DNA of 64,000 nucleotides from an uncultured Clostridia bacterium (GCA_934130935.1 CAKOYQ010000003.1:65323-129322), one strand, 5' to 3'; shown: positions 53,938 to 63,883, numbered from the stretch's first letter. Numbers and translations: made by a program. The notes: generated by a model not told the origin, from the sequence alone.

Positions 53938-55701
53938 TTATTTAGTATCTAAGTAAGGCAAAACTTCACTTAAGATTTTTCCTCCAACAGGAGCAGCTAC
54001 ACCACCACCTTGATGTCCTCCTTCGCCAGTAGGATTATACAAAGTGATAAGTAAAACGATTTTAGGATTATCAGTTTCAGCAACTCCACAAAAAGAAGTA
54101 ACATATTTATTAGTATTAACACCATCTTCTGAAGTTCCAGTTTTTCCACCAACTTCATAACCAGCAACTTGAGCATTTTTTCCTGTACCTTTAGAAACAA
54201 CACTGTTCATCATACTAAGAACTTTTTCGGCATTTTCCTTAGAAATAATTTGTTGGCCAGTTTCAATGGGCATTTCACTAATTTCGCCATTAACACTACT
54301 TTGAATACTTTTTACAATACGAGGTTTTATATATACACCACCATTTGCAATAGAAGAAACAGCAGTAATCATTTGAAGAGGGGTTATTTCAAATCTTTGC
54401 CCAAAACTAATAGTTGCAAGTTCAACAGGACCAGCTTTTTCTTCCTTTATAAAAATACTATTAGCTTCACCAGGAAGCTTAATTCCTGTTTTTGAGAACA
54501 ATCCAAATTTTCTCAAGTACTCATAATATTTTGTAACACCTATTTTTTGACCTAGTCCTATAAAAACAGGATTACAAGAATTCATTAAAGCCAGCCTTAG
54601 GCTTTCAGAACCATGAGGTCTATAATATCTCCAACATTTTATTCTAGTTCCAGCAACTTCAATTGCACCTGTACAACAAAATTGGCCTTCTTGATCTATA
54701 TCTGTAACAATTTTCTCTTCGAGAGCTGCAGAAGCGGTTACAGTTTTAAAAACTGAACCAGGTTCATATGTGTCTGAGATTGCTTTGTTTCTCCACATTC
54801 CTTGCAAAGCAGCTGATTTACCTTCAGCATCCATAGAATCCCACGTTAATTTTAATTCATCTGTAGATGGTTCATATGGTGAATTGGGGTCATAACTTGG
54901 ATATGTCGCCATTGCTAAAATATCGCCATTTCTCGGATCCATTGCAATAATGCTACCACCATCTGTACATATATTATCAATGCATGCTTCTTTTAAATAC
55001 TTTTCAACAATGGACTGAATTGTCATGTTAATAGTTAAATACAAATTATTGCCATCAATAGCAGAAACATAATCTTCATCTCCAAGACTTACACCAGATG
55101 CGTTAGTTCTTCTATCAATCCTTCCATTTGTGCCTTTCAATTCATTATCATATTTTGCTTCAATACCGTCTAATCCTTGATTGTCACTTCCACAGAAGCC
55201 TATAACTTGTGCTGCAAGAGTGCCATAAGGATAATATCTTTTAGAATCTTCATCAATATTAATACCAGTAGATATTCCATTTTGATTCATCCAGTTTCTT
55301 AATTCATCTGCTTTTTCTTTATCAATTTTTTTCACAATGCTTTCAATAGAACTTTTTTTGGACACTTTTTTTAAAACTTTATCATAATCAAGTTCGAAAA
55401 TATCACTTAAAGCTTTCGCAACATTTTCTTTGTATTCGATAGGTATATTTGTAGGATTAACACTTACAGATTCAACGCTAGAACTTTCAGCTAAAATATA
55501 TTTTCCTGTTGAGTCATATATTATACCACGTTTTGCAGTTATAGATCTGCTTTGTGACTGCTGAGAACCTGCCTTTTCACTTAGTTCAGCACCCCAGACA
55601 AGTTGAATATAAGCTAATCTTGCAGTTAATACTGTAAAAATTATTAAAACTGTAAATAATGCATTTTTCATCTTTTTTTTGTTAGTTAAAGAAATTGGCA
55701 T
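53938..55701 (-). CDS. Class B penicillin-binding protein (SpoVD/FtsI-like)
   Basis: Transpeptidase that crosslinks septal or spore peptidoglycan. 587 residues: transmembrane helix (~14-32), dimerisation domain (RGIIYDSTGKYIL, ~61), transpeptidase with SVFK (Ser316-Lys319), SCN (375-377) and KTGTS (520-524). No PASTA domain follows, so it is not a full SpoVD-like protein. The start ATG at 55701 follows GAGGTG; the in-frame GTG 9 bases upstream overlaps that site and is rejected. It pairs functionally with SEDS proteins such as the rodA-type gene, though not adjacent. Confidence 0.92.
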   Translation of the reverse strand: MPISLTNKKKMKNALFTVLIIFTVLTARLAYIQLVWGAELSEKAGSQQSQSRSITAKRGIIYDSTGKYILAESSSVESVSVNPTNIPIEYKENVAKALSDIFELDYDKVLKKVSKKSSIESIVKKIDKEKADELRNWMNQNGISTGINIDEDSKRYYPYGTLAAQVIGFCGSDNQGLDGIEAKYDNELKGTNGRIDRRTNASGVSLGDEDYVSAIDGNNLYLTINMTIQSIVEKYLKEACIDNICTDGGSIIAMDPRNGDILAMATYPSYDPNSPYEPSTDELKLTWDSMDAEGKSAALQGMWRNKAISDTYEPGSVFKTVTASAALEEKIVTDIDQEGQFCCTGAIEVAGTRIKCWRYYRPHGSESLRLALMNSCNPVFIGLGQKIGVTKYYEYLRKFGLFSKTGIKLPGEANSIFIKEEKAGPVELATISFGQRFEITPLQMITAVSSIANGGVYIKPRIVKSIQSSVNGEISEMPIETGQQIISKENAEKVLSMMNSVVSKGTGKNAQVAGYEVGGKTGTSEDGVNTNKYVTSFCGVAETDNPKIVLLITLYNPTGEGGHQGGGVAAPVGGKILSEVLPYLDTK

Positions 55702-55747
55702 AAAAATCACCTCATATAAACTTATGCATTATATTAGAAAAAAATTA

Positions 55748-55778
55748 GGGCAATTTGGGGTCGGTTCCATTTTTGCCC
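55748..55778 (+). repeat. Short palindromic repeat R2, copy near ddl
   Basis: GGGCAATTTGGGGTCGGTTC, CATTTTTGCCC: same unit as elsewhere, with GGGCAA / TTGCCC ends. Lies between divergent PBP and ddl genes. The rest of the gap is AT-rich with no clear promoter. Confidence 0.8.
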
Positions 55779-55920
55779 TTTGATGTTGCTGAAAAAATAA
55801 AATATATAGAAAACAGTTGAAATTAAAGTGATTTTTTGATAAAACTAAAAATGTAAGAATAATATAAATTTAAAATCATATATATGGAAAAGAAATAAAA
55901 ATATAGAAATGGGTGATATT

Positions 55921-56919
55921 ATGACAAGATTAGGAATCATATATGGAGGGATATCAACAGAACATGATGTTTCAGAGATGTCAGCAAAATCTGTAATAGA
56001 GAATTTAGATAAAGAAAAATATGAAGTACATAAAATATATATAAATGAATATGGAAAATGGTTTCAAGAGGATAATGATAAAAAAGAAGAAATTTATAAT
56101 TTAGTATGGACATTAAAAGATTTGGATGTAGTATTTCCAGTTTTGCACGGAATTGGAGGAGAGGATGGCACAATACAAGGGATGTTAGAAATGCTAAAAG
56201 TTCCATATGTAGGATGTGGAGTGTTGTCTTCAAGTATAGGAATGGATAAAGTTTATACGAAAATTATTTTTGAAAAAGCTGGCATACAAGAAGCACCATA
56301 TATTTATATAAAGAAACATGAAGATAAATATATGATTGTAAATGAGAACTTTGACGAAGAGGAATTTAATATAGAAAAAATAACTGGAAAATTAAAATTC
56401 CCCATGTTTGTAAAACCATCAAATTCAGGCTCTTCTGTTGGGGTAAAAAAAGCTACAAATAATGGGGAATTAAAAATGGCTATAGAAAATGCAGCACAAT
56501 TTGATAATAAGATTTTAGTTGAGCAAGGTATCGAAGGAAAAGAAGTAGAATGTGCTATTTTGGATGGAAAAGAGATTATTGCTTCAACAGTTGGAGAGAT
56601 AGTGCCAGCAGAGGAGTTTTATAGCTTTGATGCAAAATATAATATTCCAGAGTCTAAGACTATTATTCCAGCTAATATAGAAGAAACACAGATTGAAGAA
56701 ATAAGAAAAATTGCTAAAAAAGCATTTAAAGCAGTTGATGGAAAGGGATTAGCAAGAGTAGATTTCTTTATTGAAAAAGAAACAAATAAAATTTATATTA
56801 ATGAGATAAATACAATGCCAGGTTTTACTAAAATTAGTATGTATCCTAAATTGTTTGAAGCACAAGGAATTACATATTCTGAATTGTTAGATAAGCTAAT
56901 AGAAAGAGCAATTAAATAA
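55921..56919 (+). CDS. ddl: D-alanine--D-alanine ligase
   Basis: ATP-grasp ligase joining two D-Ala for peptidoglycan precursors. 332 residues: GIIYGGISTEHDVS (~5-18), VFPVLHGIGGEDGTIQG (~77-93), MDKVYTKII, FVKPSNSGSSVGV (~163), and the C-terminal ARVDFFIEKETNKIYINEINTMPGFT (split by turns; metal ligands Asp, Glu, Asn). The start is ATG at 55921, 6 bases after GGGTG; the in-frame ATG at 55909 lies on top of that site. The stop codon sits inside a hairpin (56907-56924) into whose 3' side IS copy B inserted. Confidence 0.95.
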   Translation: MTRLGIIYGGISTEHDVSEMSAKSVIENLDKEKYEVHKIYINEYGKWFQEDNDKKEEIYNLVWTLKDLDVVFPVLHGIGGEDGTIQGMLEMLKVPYVGCGVLSSSIGMDKVYTKIIFEKAGIQEAPYIYIKKHEDKYMIVNENFDEEEFNIEKITGKLKFPMFVKPSNSGSSVGVKKATNNGELKMAIENAAQFDNKILVEQGIEGKEVECAILDGKEIIASTVGEIVPAEEFYSFDAKYNIPESKTIIPANIEETQIEEIRKIAKKAFKAVDGKGLARVDFFIEKETNKIYINEINTMPGFTKISMYPKLFEAQGITYSELLDKLIERAIK

Positions 56920-56924
56920 TTGCT
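56907..56924. repeat. 18-base direct repeat left of IS copy B (ddl 3' hairpin)
   Basis: AGCAATT-AAAT-AATTGCT, a 7 bp stem-loop spanning the ddl stop codon; repeated at 58578-58595 outside the other IS end. Confidence 0.85.
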
Positions 56925-58577
56925 CAGACTGTTGACAAAGTATATAAAAATATTTTGTTTAACAGTCTTTCTTTTTTTTATAAAATGTTGTAAAATAATA
57001 GTGTCCTTATTCAACCAATAAAAGGGCAATAAAATGTAGTATTTTCTTAGGAAAAGACTGCATTTTTTCTTGCTTTATGATATAATTGTTTTGGTTGAAT
57101 AAGGAGTTGATAGATATGTTTAATAAAATAGAAAATATACAAAGTGAAATCATATTGTACAGTCTAGAAGATTTAGTACCACAGGAAAGTATTTACAGAA
57201 AAATTGATAAGTACATTGATTTCACTTTTATCTATGATAAGGTAAAAGATTTGTATTGCCAGAATAATGGAAGAAATTGTGTTGACCCAGTTGTATTGTT
57301 TAAATTAGTATTTATCCAAACAATAGATGGTATTAAATCTATGAGAAAAACATGCGAGAAAATTAAAGTAGATTTAGAATATAGATGGTTTTTAGGAATA
57401 CCTCTAGGTAAATCTACTCCACATTATTCAACATTCAGTCAAAATTACATACGAAGGTTTCAAGGTACAACAATATTTGAAGAGATATTTACTCAAATAG
57501 TTGAACAAGCTGTTAATCTTAATTTAGTAAGTGGCGAAACATTTTTTACAGATTCAACACATAAAAAGGCAAATGCCAATAAGAATAAATTTCATGAAGA
57601 GGTACAAAAAGTTGTAAAACAAAGAAAAGAATGGTTAGAGAAAGAAATAAATGCAGAGCGTAAGAATCAAGGATATAAAGAATTTAAATTCAAAGAGGAA
57701 ATTGAAGAAAAGAAAATCAAAGTTAGTAACACAGATTCAGAAAGTGGTTACTATCATAGAGATAATAAAGAAAAAGGATTTATGTATTTAGACCATAGAA
57801 CTGTTGATTCCAAATGTAATATAATTGTTGATTGTCATATTACTAAAGGAAATGTACATGATTCGCAACCATATATAAGTAGAATGGAATATATAAAAAA
57901 CAAATTTGGATTTAATATAAAAGAAGTTGGTGTAGATTCAGGTTATGATACAACTGACATAAAAAAATATTTTGAAGATAATAATATATTTGGAGTAATT
58001 GCATATAGAAGATATCAACAAGGAAATACAAACATAAGAAAATATGAATTTAAATATAATAAAGAACAAGATTGTTACATATGTCCTAAAACAGGAGTAA
58101 CATTACTATATACTGGAAGAGTTGATAGAAATGGATACAAATATTATTCAGATAGAGAAAATTGTCAAGGATGTCCGCATATAAATGAATGTTGTAGAAC
58201 CCAAGGATATAGAATAATAAGAAGATTAATTTGTGAAGAGTTAAATGAAAATGCAAGAGAACGAAGATTATCTGAAAGAGGTAAACAATTATATAAATTA
58301 AGAAAAGAGAAAATTGAAAGAAGCTTTGCAGATAGTAAAAATAATCATGGATACAGATATGCTATGTATAGAGGAATTGAGAAAAATCAAAATTATACAT
58401 GGCTGATTTGTGCTGCACAAAATATGAAAAATATAGCAATCAAGAAGGAAAAGGTATGTGAATAATGCTCCATATTATTAATTTTAGACCAATTTTTTAA
58501 GAATAAATAATTTATTTCAAAAAATAAAAAGAAGGACTGTTGAACAAAATATTTTTATATACTTTGTCAACAGTCTG
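56925..58577 (+). mobile_element. IS1182-like insertion sequence, copy B
   Basis: 1653 bp, same orientation and same ends as copy A (CAGACTGTTGACAAAG ... mirrored), identical as far as read. It is flanked by its own 18-base duplication of the ddl hairpin. After the right copy comes TTTTTCTTTTT, the original U tract of the ddl terminator, showing that insertion fell between stem and U tract. The inward terminator is at 56926-56979 and the SD-hiding dyad at 57005-57106. Confidence 0.92.
57116..58465 (+). CDS. IS1182-type DDE transposase, copy B
   Basis: 449 residues, identical to the product at 21336-22685 including start context, DDE residues and Cys cluster. Complete reading frame. Nothing in the surroundings suggests that it differs in expression from copy A: the internal promoter and hairpin are the same. 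Confidence 0.92.
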   Translation: MFNKIENIQSEIILYSLEDLVPQESIYRKIDKYIDFTFIYDKVKDLYCQNNGRNCVDPVVLFKLVFIQTIDGIKSMRKTCEKIKVDLEYRWFLGIPLGKSTPHYSTFSQNYIRRFQGTTIFEEIFTQIVEQAVNLNLVSGETFFTDSTHKKANANKNKFHEEVQKVVKQRKEWLEKEINAERKNQGYKEFKFKEEIEEKKIKVSNTDSESGYYHRDNKEKGFMYLDHRTVDSKCNIIVDCHITKGNVHDSQPYISRMEYIKNKFGFNIKEVGVDSGYDTTDIKKYFEDNNIFGVIAYRRYQQGNTNIRKYEFKYNKEQDCYICPKTGVTLLYTGRVDRNGYKYYSDRENCQGCPHINECCRTQGYRIIRRLICEELNENARERRLSERGKQLYKLRKEKIERSFADSKNNHGYRYAMYRGIEKNQNYTWLICAAQNMKNIAIKKEKVCE

Positions 58578-58595
58578 AGCAATTAAATAATTGCT
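58578..58595. repeat. 18-base direct repeat right of IS copy B, with ddl terminator U tract
   Basis: AGCAATT-AAAT-AATTGCT followed at once by TTTTTCTTTTT: the intact original terminator of ddl. Confidence 0.85.
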
Positions 58596-58611
58596 TTTTC
58601 TTTTTCGAATA

Positions 58612-58640
58612 TTGAAAACTTTATCAAAATATGATAACAT
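58612..58640 (+). promoter_or_regulatory. Promoter of polC
   Basis: TTGAAA (58612) and TAACAT (58635), 17 bases apart with TG extension. Confidence 0.55.
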
Positions 58641-58655
58641 AAGGCAAGAACAAAA

Positions 58656-58686
58656 GGGCAAAAACGGAACCGACCCCGAATGTCCC
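58656..58686 (-). repeat. Short palindromic repeat R2, copy in polC leader
   Basis: GGGCAAAAACGGAACCGACCCC then GAATGTCCC; lies between the polC promoter and start, so it would be in the mRNA leader. A direct repeat AATGTCCC (58679, 58688) overlaps its end. Confidence 0.75.
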
Positions 58687-58714
58687 AAATGTCCCTAACA
58701 AGAAGGTGAGAAAC

Positions 58715-61700
58715 ATGTCAGAAGCAATTCGAAAAAGAACAGGTAAAGTGTTTAGTGATTACAAAACAAATAGTAATATTATAGATTCAGAAATAACAAA
58801 AATGAATTTAATAAAAAAAATAAATACACTTGAAATAAAGATGTATTCAAAAGAATATATAGAGATAAAAGAAATATGGTATTTTGAAAAATTTTTAAGA
58901 GATAGATTCAGATTTGAGCAAGTACACATGATAATGCAATATGAAGAAGGAGTTCGAAAAAAATCAATAGAAAGTGAATGGGAAAATATTATATGTTACA
59001 TGGCACATAAGTATCCATTAATGAAACCATTATTATTATTGAAAAGTCAAGTTGAAGTAAAAGAAAATAAAATAAATGTGTATATGAAGATTAGAGGAGC
59101 AGATTTCTTAAAAGCAAGGAAATTAGATAGAGAACTTGAAAACGTAATATTTAATTTGTTTGGAAAAAAATATATAGTAAATATAGAAGAAAAGGTAGCA
59201 GAAAAAGAAGAAAAAGCGATTCAAGAAAAGAAGAAAAAGATTGAAGAACAAGCAGTACATGAAGCTATGAGAGGAATTGCAATTCGTACACATAATGAAA
59301 CACAATATGGCATAACTGATACTGATGGACAACAACCAGTATTAGAAACTACTATGCCACCAATTCCACAAGGACCATATAATGATGCAGATTATGCAAT
59401 GCCACCAGAAGCGGAATTAGGGTATATGCCAGAAATGGAAGAGCTTCCACAAGCACAAAATATTATTTTTGGAAAACCATCAAAAGCTAAAGAAAAGAAA
59501 ATGAAGATTAAAGACATAGATGCTAATTCTGGAAGAATAACATTAGAAGGAAGGATTGTAAATAGCGAATGTAGAGAAACAAAAACTGGAAAAGGAATGT
59601 TAATCTATGAAATATATGATGGTACAGGAATAATTACATGTAAATCATTTGCAGAAGATGGAGCGAAAGGAAATGAAGTACTGGAAAAAATAAAATCAGC
59701 AAAAGCAATAAAGACGACAGGAAAAGCTGGCTTTGATAGTTATGCAGGAGATATAACTGTAATGACAAATATAATTGCAGAAATATCTGATGAAGGAATG
59801 CCACCACTTCCAGAAGAGGATGATAGTACACCATTAATTTTAGGTTCATCAATGAGCATAAATGATCCAATCGTAAAAATATCAGACCTAAATCCAGAAT
59901 CAGGTAATGTGTGTATAGATGGCGAAATTCAATCAATGGAAGATAAAGAAACTAAATCTGGAAAAGTAATTTTAAGTATAGACATATATGATGGAACCAG
60001 TACAATGACATGTAAAGCTTTTTTACCTGGAAAAAATGCAAAAAAAATTGTGAAGAGATTAAAAGGAACAAAAGCAATAAAATTAGCGGGAAGAGCTCAA
60101 ATGGATACATTTTCAAATGAGTTAACTATAATGGCAAATACAATAGTTGTATCAGAACCATTATCAAAAACTATAAGAGAAGATAATGCAGAAGTAAAAA
60201 GAGTAGAATTACACATGCATACTAAAATGAGCCAAATGGATGCAATGACATCAGCAACAGAATTAATAAAAAGAGCAATGAAATGGGGAATGAAATCAAT
60301 AGCAATAACGGACCATGGAGTGGTTCAAGCATTTCCAGAAGCACATAAATTGCTTGGAAGAGATAATCAAAATATGAAAGTGATTTATGGGGTTGAAGCA
60401 TATCTTGCACCAGATAAAGAGAATTCAGTAACAAATGCAAAAGGACAATCTATAGATACAACTTATTGTGTATTAGACTTAGAAACAACAGGTTTTTCAG
60501 CAGTGACAGAAAAGATAACAGAAGTTGGGATAATGAAAGTTAAAAATGGGGAAGTAATAGATGAATTTAGTTGTTTTGTAAATCCAGAAAAACCAATACC
60601 ACAAAGAGTTGTGGAAGTTACAAATATTACTGATGATATGGTAAAAGATGCAGAAACAATAGATAAAGTATTTCCTAAGATATTAGAATTTTTAGGTGAT
60701 TCAATAATAGTTGCACATAATGCAAAATTTGATGTTGGCTTTTTAAAACAAAATGCAAAAGTTTTAGGATATGAATTTGATTATACAGTTCTTGATACTT
60801 TAACACTTGCAAAAGATGTATTTCCAAATATGAAAAAATATAAATTAGGCAAAATTGCAGACGAATTAGGAATAAAAGTAGAAGTGGCACACAGAGCTTT
60901 AGATGATGTTGATACAACAGTAAAAGTATTTAATGTAATGTTAGACAAATTAAGAGATAGAGGAGTTACAACAGTTGAAGAAATTGATACGATAGGAAGA
61001 GATGAAAATGCAAAAAAAGAAGAATACAAAAAATTAAATACATATCATGCAATAATTTTAGCTAAAAATTATATCGGATTAAGAAATCTTTACAAGTTAG
61101 TATCATTATCACATTTACATTATTTTTATAAAAAACCACGTATATTAAAAAGTTTATACAAAAAATATTCAGAAGGTCTAATATTAGGTAGTGCATGTGA
61201 AGCGGGAGAATTGTACCAAGCAATAGAACTTGGAAAGTCTGATGAAGAAATAGAAAATATAGCAAGAGATTATGATTATTTAGAAATTCAACCAATAGGA
61301 AATAATGACTTCTTAGTAAGAAATGGTGTAGTTCCAGATAGAGAATACCTAAAAGACATAAATAGAAAAATTGTAGCATTAGGAGAAAAGTTAAACAAAT
61401 TAGTTGTAGCAACATGTGATGTTCATTTTATGGATCCGCAAGATGAAATATATAGGCGTATATTAGAAGCAGGACAAGGATATAAAGATGCAGATAATCA
61501 AGCACCATTATATCTAAGAACGACAGAAGAAATGCTACAAGAATTTAGCTATTTAGGAGAAGAAAAGGCATATGAAGTAGTTGTAACAAATACAAATAAA
61601 GTAGCTGATATGTGTGATTTAATTAGTCCAATATCTCCAGAAAAATGTCCACCACATATACCTGGATGTGAAGAAGACATCAAAAATATAGCATATAAAA

Positions 61701-63532
61701 AAGCACATGAACTATATGGTGACCCATTGCCAGAGATTGTTCAAACTAGATTAGACAAAGAATTAAATTCAATAATTAGCAATGGATATTCAGTAATGTA
61801 TATTATAGCACAAAAATTAGTATGGAAATCAAATGAAGATGGATATATTGTAGGTTCAAGAGGTTCTGTAGGTTCATCACTTGTAGCATTTATGACAGGT
61901 ATAACAGAGGTAAATTCACTAAAACCACACTACAGATGTCCTAATTGTAAATATTCAGAATTCGAAGATTATGGAGTTGGAAATGGATTTGATTTACCAG
62001 ACAAAGATTGTCCTAAATGTGGTACAAAAATGGCGAAAGATGGAATGGACATACCATTTGAAACATTCTTAGGATTTAATGGAGATAAAGAGCCTGATAT
62101 AGATTTAAACTTCTCTGGAGAGTATCAAGCAAAAGCACATAAATACACAGAAGTAATATTTGGAAAAGGAACATGTTTTAAAGCAGGAACTGTAGGTACA
62201 GTTGCAGACAAAACAGCATTTGGATATGTAAAAAAATATTATGAAGAAAGAAATATTCCTGTAAACAAAGCAGAAATAGCTAGAATTTCAACAGGATGTA
62301 CAGGAATAAAAAGAACAACAGGACAACATCCAGGAGGAATTATAGTAGTTCCAAAAGGAAGGGAAATATATGAATTCACACCTGTACAACATCCAGCAGA
62401 TGATGCAAATTCAGATATAATAACAACTCATTTTGATTATCACTCAATAGATGGAAACTTGTTAAAACTAGATATACTAGGACACGACGATCCAACTGTA
62501 ATACGTATGTTGCAAGATATAACAGGAATAACACCAACAGAAATACCATTAGATGATCAAGAAACAATGTCAATTTTTAATTCAACAAAGGCATTAGGGG
62601 TGACTCCAGAACAAATACATTCAGAGGTTGGAACATTTGGAATACCTGAATATGGAACAAAATTTGCAAGAGGAATGCTTTTAGACACACATCCAACGAC
62701 ATTTGATGAATTAATACGTTTATCAGGATTGTCACATGGTACAGATGTATGGCTTGGAAATGCACAAACATTAATAGAGCAAGGAATAGTAACATTAAAA
62801 GAGGCAATATGTTGCCGTGATGATATTATGGTATATTTAATGAAAAAAGGAGTACCACCAGATAAAGCATTTAAAATAATGGAAACAGTTCGTAAAGGAA
62901 AAGCACTTAAAGATTTGGAGAAATGGGAAGGATTTAAAGCAATCATGAAAGAATATGACGTTCCAGATTGGTATATAAAATCCTGTGAAAAAATCAAGTA
63001 TATGTTTCCTAAAGCACATGCGGCTGCATATGTAACAAACGCATTTAGAATAGCATGGTTTAAAGTACATATTCCACTTGCATATTATGCAGCTTATTAT
63101 ACTATTAGAGCAAAAGCATTTGATGCGAGTGTTATGATAAATGGAAAAGAAAAAGTAAAAAACAAAATGAAAGAAATTGATATGATGGGAAACAATGCTA
63201 CACCAAAAGACAAAGATATGTATGATGATTTAGAAATAGTACTAGAAATGTATGAAAGAGGTTTTAAATTTTTACCAATAGATTTATACAAATCACATGC
63301 TACTAAGTTTTTAGTGGAAGGAGATAGTTTGCGACCACCATTAAATAGTATAGCAGGATTAGGTACAGTTGCAGCAGAAAGTATTATGAAAGCTCGAGAT
63401 GAAGAAAAATTTATGTCTATTGATGATATGAAAATTCGTGCGAAAATTGGAGAATCAGTAACAGAATTTTTGAGAGAATTTGGATGTCTTGAAGGAATGA
63501 GCCAGAGTAATCAGTTAAGTCTGTTTGGGTAG
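58715..63532 (+). CDS. polC: DNA polymerase III alpha subunit, PolC type
   Basis: Main replicase of Firmicutes, with built-in 3'-5' proofreading. 1605 residues, longer than the usual ~1440. Order: N-terminal domains; an OB-type domain at ~263-355 (IKDIDANSGRITLEG) and a second, similar one at ~387-480 (ISDLNPESGNVCIDG); PHP domain (RVELHMHTKMSQMDAMTS, ~494); exonuclease (VLDLETTGFS, HNAKFDVGFL, HRALDDVDTT; ~585-740); polymerase core with zinc knuckle (CPNC...CPKCG, ~1075) and catalytic PDIDLNFSG (~1125); C-terminal LREFGCLEGM..NQLSLFG. The duplicated OB domain explains much of the extra length. ATG 58715 follows AAGGTGAG; the in-frame GTG is part of that site. Confidence 0.96.
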   Translation: MSEAIRKRTGKVFSDYKTNSNIIDSEITKMNLIKKINTLEIKMYSKEYIEIKEIWYFEKFLRDRFRFEQVHMIMQYEEGVRKKSIESEWENIICYMAHKYPLMKPLLLLKSQVEVKENKINVYMKIRGADFLKARKLDRELENVIFNLFGKKYIVNIEEKVAEKEEKAIQEKKKKIEEQAVHEAMRGIAIRTHNETQYGITDTDGQQPVLETTMPPIPQGPYNDADYAMPPEAELGYMPEMEELPQAQNIIFGKPSKAKEKKMKIKDIDANSGRITLEGRIVNSECRETKTGKGMLIYEIYDGTGIITCKSFAEDGAKGNEVLEKIKSAKAIKTTGKAGFDSYAGDITVMTNIIAEISDEGMPPLPEEDDSTPLILGSSMSINDPIVKISDLNPESGNVCIDGEIQSMEDKETKSGKVILSIDIYDGTSTMTCKAFLPGKNAKKIVKRLKGTKAIKLAGRAQMDTFSNELTIMANTIVVSEPLSKTIREDNAEVKRVELHMHTKMSQMDAMTSATELIKRAMKWGMKSIAITDHGVVQAFPEAHKLLGRDNQNMKVIYGVEAYLAPDKENSVTNAKGQSIDTTYCVLDLETTGFSAVTEKITEVGIMKVKNGEVIDEFSCFVNPEKPIPQRVVEVTNITDDMVKDAETIDKVFPKILEFLGDSIIVAHNAKFDVGFLKQNAKVLGYEFDYTVLDTLTLAKDVFPNMKKYKLGKIADELGIKVEVAHRALDDVDTTVKVFNVMLDKLRDRGVTTVEEIDTIGRDENAKKEEYKKLNTYHAIILAKNYIGLRNLYKLVSLSHLHYFYKKPRILKSLYKKYSEGLILGSACEAGELYQAIELGKSDEEIENIARDYDYLEIQPIGNNDFLVRNGVVPDREYLKDINRKIVALGEKLNKLVVATCDVHFMDPQDEIYRRILEAGQGYKDADNQAPLYLRTTEEMLQEFSYLGEEKAYEVVVTNTNKVADMCDLISPISPEKCPPHIPGCEEDIKNIAYKKAHELYGDPLPEIVQTRLDKELNSIISNGYSVMYIIAQKLVWKSNEDGYIVGSRGSVGSSLVAFMTGITEVNSLKPHYRCPNCKYSEFEDYGVGNGFDLPDKDCPKCGTKMAKDGMDIPFETFLGFNGDKEPDIDLNFSGEYQAKAHKYTEVIFGKGTCFKAGTVGTVADKTAFGYVKKYYEERNIPVNKAEIARISTGCTGIKRTTGQHPGGIIVVPKGREIYEFTPVQHPADDANSDIITTHFDYHSIDGNLLKLDILGHDDPTVIRMLQDITGITPTEIPLDDQETMSIFNSTKALGVTPEQIHSEVGTFGIPEYGTKFARGMLLDTHPTTFDELIRLSGLSHGTDVWLGNAQTLIEQGIVTLKEAICCRDDIMVYLMKKGVPPDKAFKIMETVRKGKALKDLEKWEGFKAIMKEYDVPDWYIKSCEKIKYMFPKAHAAAYVTNAFRIAWFKVHIPLAYYAAYYTIRAKAFDASVMINGKEKVKNKMKEIDMMGNNATPKDKDMYDDLEIVLEMYERGFKFLPIDLYKSHATKFLVEGDSLRPPLNSIAGLGTVAAESIMKARDEEKFMSIDDMKIRAKIGESVTEFLREFGCLEGMSQSNQLSLFG

Positions 63533-63577
63533 TTTCTTATAATAGAACGATAGTTATTAGTGAGAAAGGAAGTAATC

Positions 63578-63883
63578 ATGTTAGAAAATAATATACAAAT
63601 GGGAGATATTTTTTCATTAAAGAATATAATAATTTACTTAGTAATAATAAACATAGTAGGTTTTTACATGATGTGGTCAGATAAGAGAAGAGCTAAATGG
63701 GGAAAATGGAGAATTCCAGAGCAAACCTTATTTATAGTAACAGCACTAGGAGGCGGAATAGGTACGATTGCAGGAATGTATACATTCAGACATAAAACTA
63801 AAAAATTGAAATTTACCATTGGGTTACCTACAATATTAATACTAGAAATTATTTTAGTTATATATTTAAAATTTATTATATAA
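63578..63883 (+). CDS. DUF1294 small membrane protein
   Basis: 101 residues with about three hydrophobic segments (~14-31, ~50-66, ~80-99). The family pattern is clear: 'YMMWSDKRRAKWGKWRIPEQTL' (in parts) followed by FIVTALGGGIGTIAGMYTFRHKTKKLKF, the DUF1294 hallmark. Function unknown; some members are fused to cold-shock domains. ATG 63578 with AAGGA at 63566-63570; the in-frame GTG at 63560 is less well placed. It lies 45 bases after polC and is followed by a terminator. Confidence 0.88.
   Translation: MLENNIQMGDIFSLKNIIIYLVIINIVGFYMMWSDKRRAKWGKWRIPEQTLFIVTALGGGIGTIAGMYTFRHKTKKLKFTIGLPTILILEIILVIYLKFII

Noticed and set aside
21145..58577. The two IS copies as ends of one composite transposon
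   Set aside because: Each copy has its own matching direct repeat on both sides (24 and 18 bases), so they inserted separately; the DNA between holds core genes.
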